Shown: positions 56,440 through 64,000 of the stretch, in pieces | How positions within the stretch are numbered: position 1 is the first letter of the stretch | Layout of the letters: each line of letters starts with the position of its first letter | Source: Pseudoalteromonas sp. MSK9-3 | GTDB lineage: Bacteria > Pseudomonadota > Gammaproteobacteria > Enterobacterales > Alteromonadaceae | Direction: 5' to 3' | DNA length: 64,000 nucleotides | Assembly: GCF_003590335.1 (NCBI RefSeq) | Contig: NZ_MIET01000022.1 | Location: 95,388 to 159,387 of the forward strand | Notes under the pieces: generated by a model | What the model was told of the DNA's origin: nothing | Seen by the model: the letters and a program-made list of their open reading frames with translations, nothing else | Database searches by the model: none | Made by a program: the position numbers and the translations under genes

Positions 56440-56551
56440 ATCCTTTCCGTAATTTCTATAATGATTAAAAATATATCTGTAGCAACAAGTTAGTTAGTTA
56501 GTTAGTGTGATAGAACTGGTACAATGATAAAAATGACCCGTGGCTCGGTAG

Positions 56552-56575
56552 AAAAACGACCCAATGGGTCGATAT
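56552..56575. repeat. Second copy of the ACCCATTGGGT-type palindrome
   Basis: AAAAACGACCCAATGGGTCG repeats the palindrome of 56417 in inverted register, seven bases before the start of the first cassette. The pair brackets 112 bp that includes a five-fold GTTA tandem at about 56490-56505. Confidence 0.75.
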
Positions 56576-56603
56576 TAAATTGTTATATTTTAAGGAAAGC
56601 TCG

Positions 56604-57212
56604 GTGTTGAAAAAGCTCAATTTTCTATTAGTTATAGTACTTCTTTCTGGTTGTAATAGTGATGCGAACGCAACTAAACAAAAGGAGTACTTTTTCTCAC
56701 CAATTGGTTGGAAGTTTCATTTACCTGACTATTGGATCCCCCAGAAAGGCTCAAATATTGAAAAAACACTAGAAAAATACGGCGATAAATTACGTATTGA
56801 TGATGCTCAAATGGAAAAATTTCGTAATCAGCAAGTTTTCATGATGGAAACAAGTAGTGGGTTTAATAAATTTACTTCTGAAGTTTCATCATTTTCAGGC
56901 TCAGAATTAGAATTCGAAAATGGAATTGCAGCATACAAAAATCAATTGATGTCACAATTGAAAGGAATTTCTCCAGAAGCAGAAATTAACGTTGGTGACG
57001 TAAATGAAATATCGATTGATGGTCAAAAATTTAGTGTGTTTGAAACAAAATTTAAATTCGTAAAAAGTAAAAACGATTATTTCTACATGCAAGTTTATAT
57101 GGGTAATGTAAATAGTAATATATTATTAGCTAGCTACACTTGCATACATGGCTCAAGTGAATGTAAAACCGTAAAACAAGCATTTGAGAGTTCAACGTTT
57201 AAAAAAATATAA
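56604..57212 (+). CDS. Integron cassette 1 lipoprotein, unknown function
   Basis: A 202-residue lipoprotein starting GTG at 56604 (AAGGAAAG at 56592), with signal and lipobox L-L-S-G-C. The mature part is hydrophilic and Lys-rich, with no recognised domain; it includes F-S-P-I-G-W-K-F-H-L-P-D-Y-W-I-P, reminiscent of small lipoproteins in other gammaproteobacterial arrays. Low GC. Its stop codon lies inside the first attC core (57207-57213), as is usual for integron cassettes. The cassette begins at the GTTATAT junction at 56582. Confidence 0.75.
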   Translation: MLKKLNFLLVIVLLSGCNSDANATKQKEYFFSPIGWKFHLPDYWIPQKGSNIEKTLEKYGDKLRIDDAQMEKFRNQQVFMMETSSGFNKFTSEVSSFSGSELEFENGIAAYKNQLMSQLKGISPEAEINVGDVNEISIDGQKFSVFETKFKFVKSKNDYFYMQVYMGNVNSNILLASYTCIHGSSECKTVKQAFESSTFKKI

Positions 57213-57311
57213 CAAACGCTTCATGGTTCGCCAGCAAAGCTGACTAGGACAATAATACGCTGGGCTGCGCCCAAAGCGCGTATCATTGCCCCATAAGCGA
57301 AAAGTTATATT
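57207..57311 (+). repeat. attC recombination site of cassette 1
   Basis: Outer cores ATATAAC (57207) and GTTATAT (57305) are exact complements and extend inward with ACGCTT / AAGCG. The inner stem CAATAATACGC pairs with GCGTATCATTG (one mismatch). The 105-bp length is typical of cassette sites. Only the folded bottom strand would be used by an integrase. Confidence 0.85.
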
Positions 57312-57334
57312 TATAAAGATACATCGGAGTTTTT

Positions 57335-57808
57335 GTGAAAAAAACATTAATTATACTTAGTGCCGTGGCTATGGTTTCAGCTTGTAAAACAACACCTATC
57401 AATCAGGCATCAGATTCGGAAGTTCAAAAGTATTTTCAAAATTTAGAAATAAAGCCACAAAATGGTTCTGTGAAGCATATTAAATTTGGGCAAATAAAAG
57501 CAACTGAAGAACCGTATGCTACAGAGTACAATGAATGTCAAAATGAAGCTTTTGCAGGGAAAGTTTTTACGTTCGGTACTGTTGAAGTAACAAACCCTAA
57601 GAAACTATCCCAATATTCTGACGATAGCTTAATTCGAGACTTAAAGTTTATTTTAGCTAAAAGAAAAGATGTGAGTATTAAACCAGTTTTTGATGATCCT
57701 CGATTTAAAAGTAACTTAGAGCAAATAAGAGAGTTAAAAAGAAAAACTCTTGAATGTGTGAAAAAAGCAGGTTGGTCATATTTATCTAACAAAGAAGTTA
57801 GTAAATAA
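57335..57808 (+). CDS. Integron cassette 2 lipoprotein, unknown function
   Basis: A 157-residue lipoprotein starting GTG at 57335 with a lipobox V-S-A-C. The mature part carries two conserved-looking Cys (Y-N-E-C-Q-N-E-A, and L-E-C-V-K-K-A-G near the end), but no family is recognised. It lies in the same direction as cassette 1 and its stop falls one base before attC 2. The base composition is AT-rich, as in cassette 1. Confidence 0.75.
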   Translation: MKKTLIILSAVAMVSACKTTPINQASDSEVQKYFQNLEIKPQNGSVKHIKFGQIKATEEPYATEYNECQNEAFAGKVFTFGTVEVTNPKKLSQYSDDSLIRDLKFILAKRKDVSIKPVFDDPRFKSNLEQIRELKRKTLECVKKAGWSYLSNKEVSK

Positions 57809-57909
57809 ATATAACAAACGCATCAACGCATGGACTAATAAAGCTTGGCTTGGTTCGTACCTCACCAATTTTAGCCAAGCTTTATTAGCCCGTTATGCGG
57901 GCGTTGGTA
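57809..57909 (+). repeat. attC recombination site of cassette 2
   Basis: Core ATATAACAAACGC at 57809 pairs with ATGCGGGCGTT near 57897, the VCR-type pattern. The inner stem CTAATAAAGCTTGGCT pairs perfectly over 16 bp with AGCCAAGCTTTATTAG. The junction GTTGGTA at 57903 leads into unrelated remnants, so the array ends here. Confidence 0.88.
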
Positions 57910-58262
57910 TGACTCCCACTGTCAAGTTAAACACACTGATCCCTGCTTAACTTTAAGCCATAATCTCTCAACTCGAATTAGAGCGAGCTAATACATAGGA
58001 TGAAGCAAGTGATTTCGTCGGTTTTCATGCTGATATTCGTTGGTTGCTCACTTTCGTGAGCAGAGCAGACCTTACTTAGTTCGACGTGGCACCTGTCTTC
58101 AGTCTATGTTCGTGGTTCAATGCTGCGTTTGCAGCATTGCTATCCTAACGCCGTCGGTAGTTGTGCCACACCCGATGCTTGACCCAATGCATTAACTCTA
58201 ATTCGTTCATTTTAAGCTGGTACGCGTGCTAAACGTAATCTTGGATTAACGGGTATCAATAC
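57910..58262. other. Degenerate accessory DNA after the cassettes
   Basis: No reading frame of note. Short hairpins (TTGCTCACTTTCGTGAGCAG and CTGCGTTTGCAGCA) and G-C-A-rich scraps suggest decayed insertion elements, but I cannot name them. Confidence 0.4.
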
Positions 58263-58398
58263 GAACATTTTAGAAGACACCCAACGTAAATTGATTGTGA
58301 CACGATGACCAGCATTAACTTTTGAATAAATGTCACTTATTGATAAAAGGAAAAAGTCTGAAGCAGCGTCATCTTCTCCACATTGGCCTTGTTAAGTA
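58263..58398 (+). repeat. 136-bp fragment, copy 1 (left-end remnant)
   Basis: From GAACATTTTAGAAGACACCC to GGCCTTGTTAAGTA this block is nearly identical to 62169-62304. It contains GACACCCA followed by AACGTAAATTGATTGTGAC, like the left ends of the tyrosine transposase elements, so it looks like the left end of a third, deleted relative. Confidence 0.75.
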
Positions 58399-58778
58399 TG
58401 CAAAATCGGGGTCTTACGATTTAGCGAAAGGGTTAATTCAAGTGAAGAGACCATGAAATTAGCACAAACGAGTTAGCAGCAGAGCTTGCTGAATTAAATC
58501 AACGCGTTAACCGGCTTAAGTGTTCGAGCTATGAAAATGCGTGCGCGATGAAAATATCATTGATAAATCAGCGAAAATTAGCTCTAATGGCAGGATAAAA
58601 CGTACTGAGTAATGCAGGGATGGCTTAATCACGAAAGATAAGCCGATAAAATAGGCTCGAGACAAGTTACGCCACTAAAAGCAAATTCCCATAGCATAAA
58701 TAACACCAACTCTGACACACCGAGCAGGTAGCGGCTCAGTCCAACAAGCGATTATGCAGCACAAACAACGCACAATTT
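58399..58778 (+). pseudogene. Possible degraded transposase orfA-like remnant
   Basis: A stretch around 58465-58600 reads E-L-A-A-E-L-A-E-L-N-Q-R-V-N-R-L-K, resembling the leucine-zipper part of an IS3-type OrfA, then loses its frame. It is too decayed to assign to a family. Other parts of the region show nothing recognisable. Confidence 0.3.
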
Positions 58779-58818
58779 TAACTGACACCCACCCCAAATT
58801 GACTGTTTTTCATTCATT

Positions 58819-58851
58819 ACTTATCTTTTAAATTCAGCTTAAAAGATAGGT
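58819..58851 (+). promoter_or_regulatory. Conserved hairpin just before transposase copy 1
   Basis: ACTTATCTTTTAA and TTAAAAGATAGGT form a 13-bp stem (one T-G pair) around ATTCAGC, ending 10 bp before the ATG. The copy-2 hairpin keeps the same loop and has compensating changes in the stem. Confidence 0.75.
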
Positions 58852-58861
58852 GTTTTACCTC

Positions 58862-59836
58862 ATGGCTACAGCACGGAAAAGGCAAGTGAGTTTAACTGAT
58901 ACCAAATACTACCATTGTATTTCACTGTGCGTTCGTCGTGCGTATTTGTGTGGTGAAGATAAGGTAACAGGGCAATCGTATGAACATAGAAGAGGTTGGA
59001 TAGAAGCAAAGCTACTTGAACTTGCCAAAGTGTTTTGTATTGATGTGTGTGCGTATGCGGTGATGAGTAATCATACGCATACTGTACTTTATGTAGATGA
59101 TATAAAAGCTAAAAGATTGAGTGAAAAAGCGATTATTATCAGATGGCATAAGCTATTTAAAGGCACCAGACTGTCTCATAAGTACCTTCAGGGTGAAAGG
59201 TTAGACTCAGCGCAGCAATACTTTTTAAATAAAGACATTGAACAATTTAGAGAGCGCTTATCGAGTATCAGTTGGTTTATGCGGGTACTGAATGAAAGCA
59301 TTGCCCGAAAAGCGAATAAAGAAGATGGTTGTACGGGTCGATTCTGGGAAGGCCGTTTTAAATCACAAGCTTTACTTGATGAAGCGGCACTGGCGGCCTG
59401 TATGGCGTATGTTGATTTAAACCCAATTAGAGCCAAAATGGCTGACACACCCGAAACGTCAGACTACACGAGTGTTAAAACACGCTGTGAACATGCCAAA
59501 GAGGGCAAACAACCTAAACACTTAGCACGTTTTGCAGGTAGCCCCCGAAAGCACATGCCAAAAGGTTTACCCTTTGAATTAAAGTCCTATTTAGAATTAG
59601 TCGAGCTAACAGGCAGATGCATGCGAGTAGATAAACGAGGCGCTATAAGCCCAATCAACTCTTCAATTTTAGATAGACTCAACATAGCCCCAGAAAACTG
59701 GTTAAAACTCACCACCCAATTTACCAAAGTATTTCATGGCGCAGTAGGGCGGCCTCACAAGCTTGATAATTATTGCGCGAGTCTAGAAATAAAACGGCGA
59801 GCTAATTACAAGCAGTGTGAAAAGTTACTGGCTTGA
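58862..59836 (+). CDS. REP-associated-type tyrosine transposase (Y1, HUH), copy 1
   Basis: A 324-residue IS200/RAYT-like protein: Y-H-C-I-S at the start, HUH site H-T-H in S-N-H-T-H-T-V-L and the catalytic-type helix M-A-Y-V-D-L-N-P-I-R-A-K-M (Tyr). G-R-F-W-E-G-R-F-K-S-Q-A-L-L-D-E is the RAYT group hallmark. It differs from the copy at 62397 at 17 of 324 positions (about 95% identity). In position 22 it has Leu where the family usually has Arg (C-I-S-R-C), so copy 1 may be impaired. The start is ATG 58862; a GTG at 58850 is possible but lies in the hairpin. Confidence 0.88.
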   Translation: MATARKRQVSLTDTKYYHCISLCVRRAYLCGEDKVTGQSYEHRRGWIEAKLLELAKVFCIDVCAYAVMSNHTHTVLYVDDIKAKRLSEKAIIIRWHKLFKGTRLSHKYLQGERLDSAQQYFLNKDIEQFRERLSSISWFMRVLNESIARKANKEDGCTGRFWEGRFKSQALLDEAALAACMAYVDLNPIRAKMADTPETSDYTSVKTRCEHAKEGKQPKHLARFAGSPRKHMPKGLPFELKSYLELVELTGRCMRVDKRGAISPINSSILDRLNIAPENWLKLTTQFTKVFHGAVGRPHKLDNYCASLEIKRRANYKQCEKLLA

Positions 59837-60028
59837 TTTTGGCTATCAAGGTAATCTCTAGATAACTAATACACCATGGTTTGGCGGGTTGGCCGTGCCT
59901 TATCGCTGGGGATGAGTTAAGTATTCTCTATTTTTGAGCTTATAGCACATGTGGTTAATTCAATTTTATTAACTAGACGATATTTCAGATTGAACATTGC
60001 CTGTTCATTTGCACTCATTTTTAAGTGG

Positions 60029-60420
60029 ATGTCAGTTATCAGTTTGTTGAATTCGGGAATGTAATTAGAGAGATTAAATTGAGAACGAAAGTTGATAGAG
60101 CTTTAACGATGTGTTTGTTGGCATATGGCATACCTATTACCTTAATAGGTATGGAAGAATGGGGGCTCGGTTTTCTTGGTACTGCGGCATTTTTGTTGAC
60201 ATATATGCTAACTACCACAGCTAAAACCTTAAGAAAGTCGATTAAAATACTAGATCCTTTTGTTTTTCTAAGTTATATAATTAATTTTACTGGATGTTGG
60301 CTTGTAGCCTTCAAAGGCTACGATGACAGTGTAAGTATTTGGATATATGTGGCTGTTTTTATTATGGGGTTTCCTGTATTTAAACAAGTACAACGCCATT
60401 TCGAGCAGGAATTAAATTAA
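60029..60420 (+). CDS. Short membrane protein next to the transposase element, possibly 5'-truncated
   Basis: About 130 residues read from a GTG near 60025, with four hydrophobic segments (about 25-45, 47-66, 80-98 and 105-122). The frame opens inside the right end of the transposase element, without a convincing ribosome site, so the true start may be lost. No family recognised. The coordinates given are approximate at the 5' end. Confidence 0.45.
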
Positions 60421-60842
60421 TTAACGATATTTAACACACTATTTAACAAGACACCAATGAGATTTTAACTGACATATATGGACACTCCCGGTATGTCAAA
60501 CAAAATAACTCTGGCGGGGTAGAATAAACTACCTCGTTTTTTCATTTCTTCGCTGCCACTGTTTGACGTTTGACCCATTTGCAATAAAGCGTTGCTCTGA
60601 CATATATCCGGGCTTAACTGTTATTTCAGTGCCCCTAATGAGCTTCGAGCCTATACACCCTAATTTGAATACACCCAACCGGTTTATATACCGTGCCTTT
60701 GCCGGGTTTTGTATAGGCAGGCTAGGCCTTTTTTCATCTAACTGTAGCGAACAATGATAGGCGATTGGCAAGTGCTCTCAACACCCACGCGGGTTAAGTT
60801 ACCCTTGTCATTTACGAGCTGCCTGCCAATCTAACTTGGTGT
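60421..60842 (-). ncRNA. Candidate bridge-RNA region downstream of the IS110-family transposase
   Basis: A 422-bp non-coding stretch follows the transposase stop on the minus strand. It contains GGTAG / CTACC hairpin (60520-60535) and further paired segments such as GATTGGCA / TGCCAATC near 60764-60832. IS1111-group IS110 elements are known to carry their bridge RNA in the 3' non-coding end, which fits this layout. No RNA boundary can be set from sequence alone, and the IS end is not defined. Confidence 0.35.
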
Positions 60843-61880
60843 TTAAGCATTACCTTGAACCTGGTTGCATGAACGTATCGGGCGGTAATATTCATTTTTT
60901 TGAAGTAATATCCACATTAACCTTGCCAGACGATGTGCCATTGCAACCGCTGCTTTATTTACCCCACGCCTTTGCTTGATGGCAGTGACCCATAGGTTCA
61001 GGTCATCGTCTTTTTTATGTGCGTGGTTTACAACAGTTCGAGCACCATGAATAAGTTGCTTTCTGAGGTATTTATCTCCACGTTTAGTAATTGTGCCCAA
61101 ACGATTTGTTTCTCCAGACGCATATTGCCTAGGCGTAAGGCCAAGCCAGACGCTAAAGTCTTTCGCACTTTTAAATGCTTGGCCTTTATCGATGCTGGCG
61201 CTGAACGCGGAGGCAATGATAGGGCCAATCCCTGGAATGGATTGCATAATTTCTGCACTGGTGTTGTGGGTGTTAGTTTGTTGAAACAAGGTATCCATGA
61301 GTTTAATTTTTTTATCATAGCTTTCTAACTCTTGTTGCACCTCTAACAACATGAGGCGAATAACAGGCTGAACATCTTGTGATAAAAGTTCATGAATATG
61401 CTTTTTGAATACAGAGTATGCTTTGGGAATGTGGAACCCAAATTCAAGAAGTAGACTTCGAGTTTGATTTATACAAGCTGTGCGAGTACCGAGTAGCCTT
61501 TCTCGTATTCTATGTAAACAAAGTACGGCTTGTTGCTGTTCACTTTTAACGGGAACAAAGCGAATGCTAGGCCTTCTACTCGCTTCATATATTGCCAAAC
61601 AATCATTCTTATCATTTTTGTTACCACGTACAAATGGGGTGACATGTTGTGCAGGAATTAAATTAACTTGATGACCAGAATTTAAACATGCTCTGCCCCA
61701 GTAGTGAGAGGACGAACAAGCCTCCATAACGACTTCACAAGGCGGTAAATTAAGGATTATTTTATGGAGTTTTACTCTAGAAACCCGCTTTGAGAAACAA
61801 GGTTTTCCGTGTTCATCAATTCCAAGAAGTTGAAATACATTTTTTGCTAAATCGATGCTTAATATACTAACGTTATTCAT
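60843..61880 (-). CDS. IS110-family transposase, IS1111 group
   Basis: A 345-residue DEDD transposase/recombinase: S-I-D-L-A-K-N-V-F-Q, V-V-M-E-A-C-S-S-S-H-Y-W and N-K-N-D-K-N-D supply the acidic residues of the RuvC-like domain; the C-terminal half has I-P-G-I-G-P and L-G-L-T-P-R-Q-Y with the Ser region. The similarity to IS4321/IS5075-type proteins (E-A-S-R-R-P-S-I-R-F-V and L-L-L-E-F-G) marks the IS1111 group, whose members insert at defined sites without target duplication. The gene is complete and probably functional. The upstream end of the element lies between 61880 and about 61915. Confidence 0.93.
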   Translation of the reverse strand: MNNVSILSIDLAKNVFQLLGIDEHGKPCFSKRVSRVKLHKIILNLPPCEVVMEACSSSHYWGRACLNSGHQVNLIPAQHVTPFVRGNKNDKNDCLAIYEASRRPSIRFVPVKSEQQQAVLCLHRIRERLLGTRTACINQTRSLLLEFGFHIPKAYSVFKKHIHELLSQDVQPVIRLMLLEVQQELESYDKKIKLMDTLFQQTNTHNTSAEIMQSIPGIGPIIASAFSASIDKGQAFKSAKDFSVWLGLTPRQYASGETNRLGTITKRGDKYLRKQLIHGARTVVNHAHKKDDDLNLWVTAIKQRRGVNKAAVAMAHRLARLMWILLQKNEYYRPIRSCNQVQGNA

Positions 61881-61920
61881 GATGGATGCTCCTACTAACT
61901 ATCGTTATAAACTGTTGTGG

Positions 61921-62304
<384 letters not shown>

Positions 62305-62353
62305 AAAGAAATTTAGAAGACACCCACCCAAAATTGACGATTTTTCATTCATT

Positions 62354-62386
62354 GCCTATCTTTTAAATTCAGCTTAAAAGATAGGC
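62354..62386 (+). promoter_or_regulatory. Conserved hairpin just before transposase copy 2
   Basis: GCCTATCTTTTAA and TTAAAAGATAGGC form a perfect 13-bp stem around ATTCAGC, 10 bp before the ATG at 62397. The outermost pair is G-C here and A-T in copy 1. Confidence 0.8.
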
Positions 62387-62396
62387 GTTTTACCTC

Positions 62397-63371
62397 ATGG
62401 CAACAGCACGAAAAAGACAAGTGAGTTTAGCTGACACCAAATACTACCATTGTATTTCACGGTGCGTTCGTCGTGCATATTTGTGTGGTGAAGATAAAGT
62501 AACAGGGCAATCGTATGAACATAGAAGAGGCTGGATAGAGGATAAACTGCTGGAACTTGCCAAAGTATTTTGTATTGATGTGTGTGCGTATGCGGTGATG
62601 AGTAATCATACTCACACTGTACTTTATGTAGATGATATAAAAGCTAAAAGACTGAGTGATAAAGCGGTTATTATCAGGTGGCATAAGCTGTTTAAAGGTA
62701 CCATACTGTCTCACAAGTACCTTCAAGGTGAGCGATTAGACTCAGCGCAGCAATACTTTTTAAATAAAGACATTGAACAATTTAGAGAACGTTTAGCAAG
62801 TATCAGTTGGTTCATGCGGGTACTGAATGAAAGCATAGCCCGAAAAGCGAATAAAGAAGATGGTTGTACGGGTCGATTCTGGGAAGGCCGTTTTAAATCA
62901 CAAGCTTTACTTGATGAAGCGGCACTGGCGGCCTGTATGGCGTATGTTGATTTAAACCCAATTAGAGCCAAAATGGCTGACACGCCAGAAACCTCAGAGT
63001 ACACAAGCGTTAAAACACGCTGTGAACATGCCACAGAAGGCAAACAACCTAAACACTTAGCACGTTTTGCAGGCAGCACCAGAAAACACATTCCCAAAGG
63101 TATACCGTTTGAATTAAAGTCGTACTTAGAGCTGGTAGAGCTAACAGGCAGATGTATGCGAGCAGATAAGCGAGGCGCTATAAGCCCAATCAGCTCCCCA
63201 ATTTTAGACAGACTTAACATAGCCCCAGAAAACTGGTTAAAACTCACCTCACAATTTACCAAAGTATTTCATGGCGCAGTAGGGCGACCTCAAAAGCTTG
63301 ATAATTATTGCGCGAGTCTAGAAATAAAACGGCGAGCTAATTATAAGCAGTGTGAAAAGTTACTGGCTTAA
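62397..63371 (+). CDS. REP-associated-type tyrosine transposase (Y1, HUH), copy 2
   Basis: A 324-residue paralogue of the copy at 58862, with H-T-H in S-N-H-T-H-T-V-L and Tyr in A-C-M-A-Y-V-D-L-N-P-I-R. It retains the usual C-I-S-R-C-V-R-R-A near the start, unlike copy 1, so it is the better candidate for an active enzyme. Such transposases cut and join single strands at palindromic recognition sites. Ordinary RAYTs are single-copy; having two element-like copies close together is less usual. Confidence 0.9.
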   Translation: MATARKRQVSLADTKYYHCISRCVRRAYLCGEDKVTGQSYEHRRGWIEDKLLELAKVFCIDVCAYAVMSNHTHTVLYVDDIKAKRLSDKAVIIRWHKLFKGTILSHKYLQGERLDSAQQYFLNKDIEQFRERLASISWFMRVLNESIARKANKEDGCTGRFWEGRFKSQALLDEAALAACMAYVDLNPIRAKMADTPETSEYTSVKTRCEHATEGKQPKHLARFAGSTRKHIPKGIPFELKSYLELVELTGRCMRADKRGAISPISSPILDRLNIAPENWLKLTSQFTKVFHGAVGRPQKLDNYCASLEIKRRANYKQCEKLLA

Positions 63372-63566
63372 TTATTATACCATCAAGCTAATCTCTATAT
63401 AATCAACACGCCATAGCTTGGTGGCTTAGCCGTACCTTATTACTGGGCATGAGTTCAGTTTTTCTCTATTTTGGAGCTTATAGTACATGTAGTTAATTTA
63501 GTTTTATTAACTTGATGATATCTCAGGTGAATATTGCCTGCTTATTGGTTTTATTTTTTTGAATGG

Positions 63567-63920
63567 GTGTCACTGTTTCTCTTGAATTTACCTGTAGAGA
63601 AAAAACTATGGAGCAATATCACTAGATATCTTGTGTTTCCTATTAAATACCTTCTTTTGGGTTTGGGGGAATTTTTTAAACCAGCATCAATTTGGGCTTT
63701 TATGGCGTTTGCTTTTCTTCTAATCGGTTCAATTATTATGAAAAAATTAGAAGTCGCTCCAGAATTTTCTTTAATATTGATGAACGTATGTATATATCTT
63801 CCTATGGTTTTAGTTCTTTGTGCTGTTCCTAGTACATACGTAAATTACGGTGTTAAAGACGTACATATTCAGGGCAAGAGCATGAAAAGACATTATAAAT
63901 TCAAGACCTTTTCAAGGTAA
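63567..63920 (+). CDS. Small membrane protein beside the second transposase element, start uncertain
   Basis: A reading frame of about 118-128 residues ending in a basic tail (S-M-K-R-H-Y-K-F-K-T-F). Hydrophobic segments occur around P-A-S-I-W-A-F-M-A-F-A-F-L-L and L-M-N-V-C-I-Y-L-P-M-V-L-V-L. The frame opens inside the right end of the element, with only TTG (63534) or GTG (63567) starts and no good ribosome site, so the 5' part may have been removed. Family not recognised. Confidence 0.4.
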   Translation: MSLFLLNLPVEKKLWSNITRYLVFPIKYLLLGLGEFFKPASIWAFMAFAFLLIGSIIMKKLEVAPEFSLILMNVCIYLPMVLVLCAVPSTYVNYGVKDVHIQGKSMKRHYKFKTFSR

Positions 63921-64000
63921 TCTGTACTGCGCATCGCTTTCTTTTGCTTTGCGGGCATACCTTTCTTAAAGCTCGTTTCAGCTTTTAGGTGATTAAAAGC

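Larger units (their letters stand above)
58779..60038 (+). mobile_element. Tyrosine transposase element, copy 1 (about 1.26 kb)
   Basis: The left end GACACCCACCCCAAATTGA (58784) and right end, reverse-complement GACATCCACTTAAAAATGA, match at 14 of 19 positions and look like terminal inverted repeats. The element contains one transposase gene and a hairpin just before it. Copy 2 lies at 62313-63575 in the same orientation. Confidence 0.6.
62313..63575 (+). mobile_element. Tyrosine transposase element, copy 2 (about 1.26 kb)
   Basis: Left end GACACCCA at 62319 and right end TGGGTGTC at 63564 are perfect 8-bp inverted repeats; beyond them CAAAA follows at both ends. The size equals copy 1. Same orientation, 3.5 kb apart, so the two can recombine and delete the IS110 and IS3 segment between them. 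Confidence 0.65.

Noticed and set aside
56580..56603. Start of cassette 1 gene at the TTG at 56580
   Set aside because: This would put the start across the cassette junction; the GTG at 56604 follows AAGGAAAG and is directly before the signal peptide.
58850..58861. GTG start for the first tyrosine transposase
   Set aside because: It falls in the conserved hairpin; copy 2 shows the equivalent ATG start at the same distance from the hairpin.

Overview
This window most resembles a chromosome segment of a marine gammaproteobacterium of the Pseudoalteromonas type. That is an inference from gene content: a LodA/GoxA-type quinoprotein amino-acid oxidase with its flavoprotein partner, a YeeN-type YebC paralogue, SbcDC, Rof, many chemotaxis and signalling genes, low-to-middling GC, and Pseudoalteromonas-like palindromic intergenic repeats. 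No rRNA, tRNA, CRISPR array or prophage was seen.

Layout. 0-2.7 kb: a LysR regulator, a SnoaL-like protein, then about 1.07 kb packed with 13 short palindromes in alternating orientation (REP/BIME-like). 2.7-6.3 kb: a goxAB-like operon on the minus strand. 6.4-13.9 kb: a self-contained module of a MacAB-like ABC exporter behind a good sigma-54 promoter, followed by an NtrC-type regulator and its histidine kinase. 14-17.5 kb: a GH3 hexosaminidase, a UPF0317 (DUF1445) protein and PxpA in one operon, suggesting recycling of wall-derived D-glutamate or 5-oxoproline. 17.6-28.2 kb: housekeeping genes (yeeN, HAD phosphatase, sbcDC, methyltransferase, CheY-like receiver, yaiI, lipocalin). 28.3-32 kb: a PhoX-like lipoprotein with a collagen-like linker and a diheme c-type lipoprotein.

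31.98-32.43 kb holds the most unusual structure: an array of a roughly 20-bp motif, GATCA-N3-TTTTACTAAC, between two convergent genes. Inverted copies close both ends, and most copies are spaced at close to whole helical turns (30-31, 42-43 and 94 bp). It looks like iterons, but no replication gene is nearby.

32.5-34.8 kb: a Fur-box-linked DUF3649-PepSY-DUF3325 iron operon. 34.9-56.1 kb: mixed chromosomal genes, including a putative Fe-S uracil-DNA glycosylase, regulators, rof, a soluble chemoreceptor with four near-identical PAS repeats, a diguanylate cyclase with an intact I-site, an M3 dipeptidase, a large hybrid kinase and an RlmI/K-like methyltransferase.

56.4-64 kb is accessory DNA. 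It has two integron gene cassettes (each one lipoprotein plus an attC site) without an integrase in view, then two about 95% identical REP-associated-type tyrosine transposase elements in direct orientation. These flank an IS110/IS1111 transposase with a long non-coding end (candidate bridge RNA) and a truncated IS3 transposase. Short membrane-protein reading frames start at the right end of each tyrosine transposase element and may be 5'-truncated.
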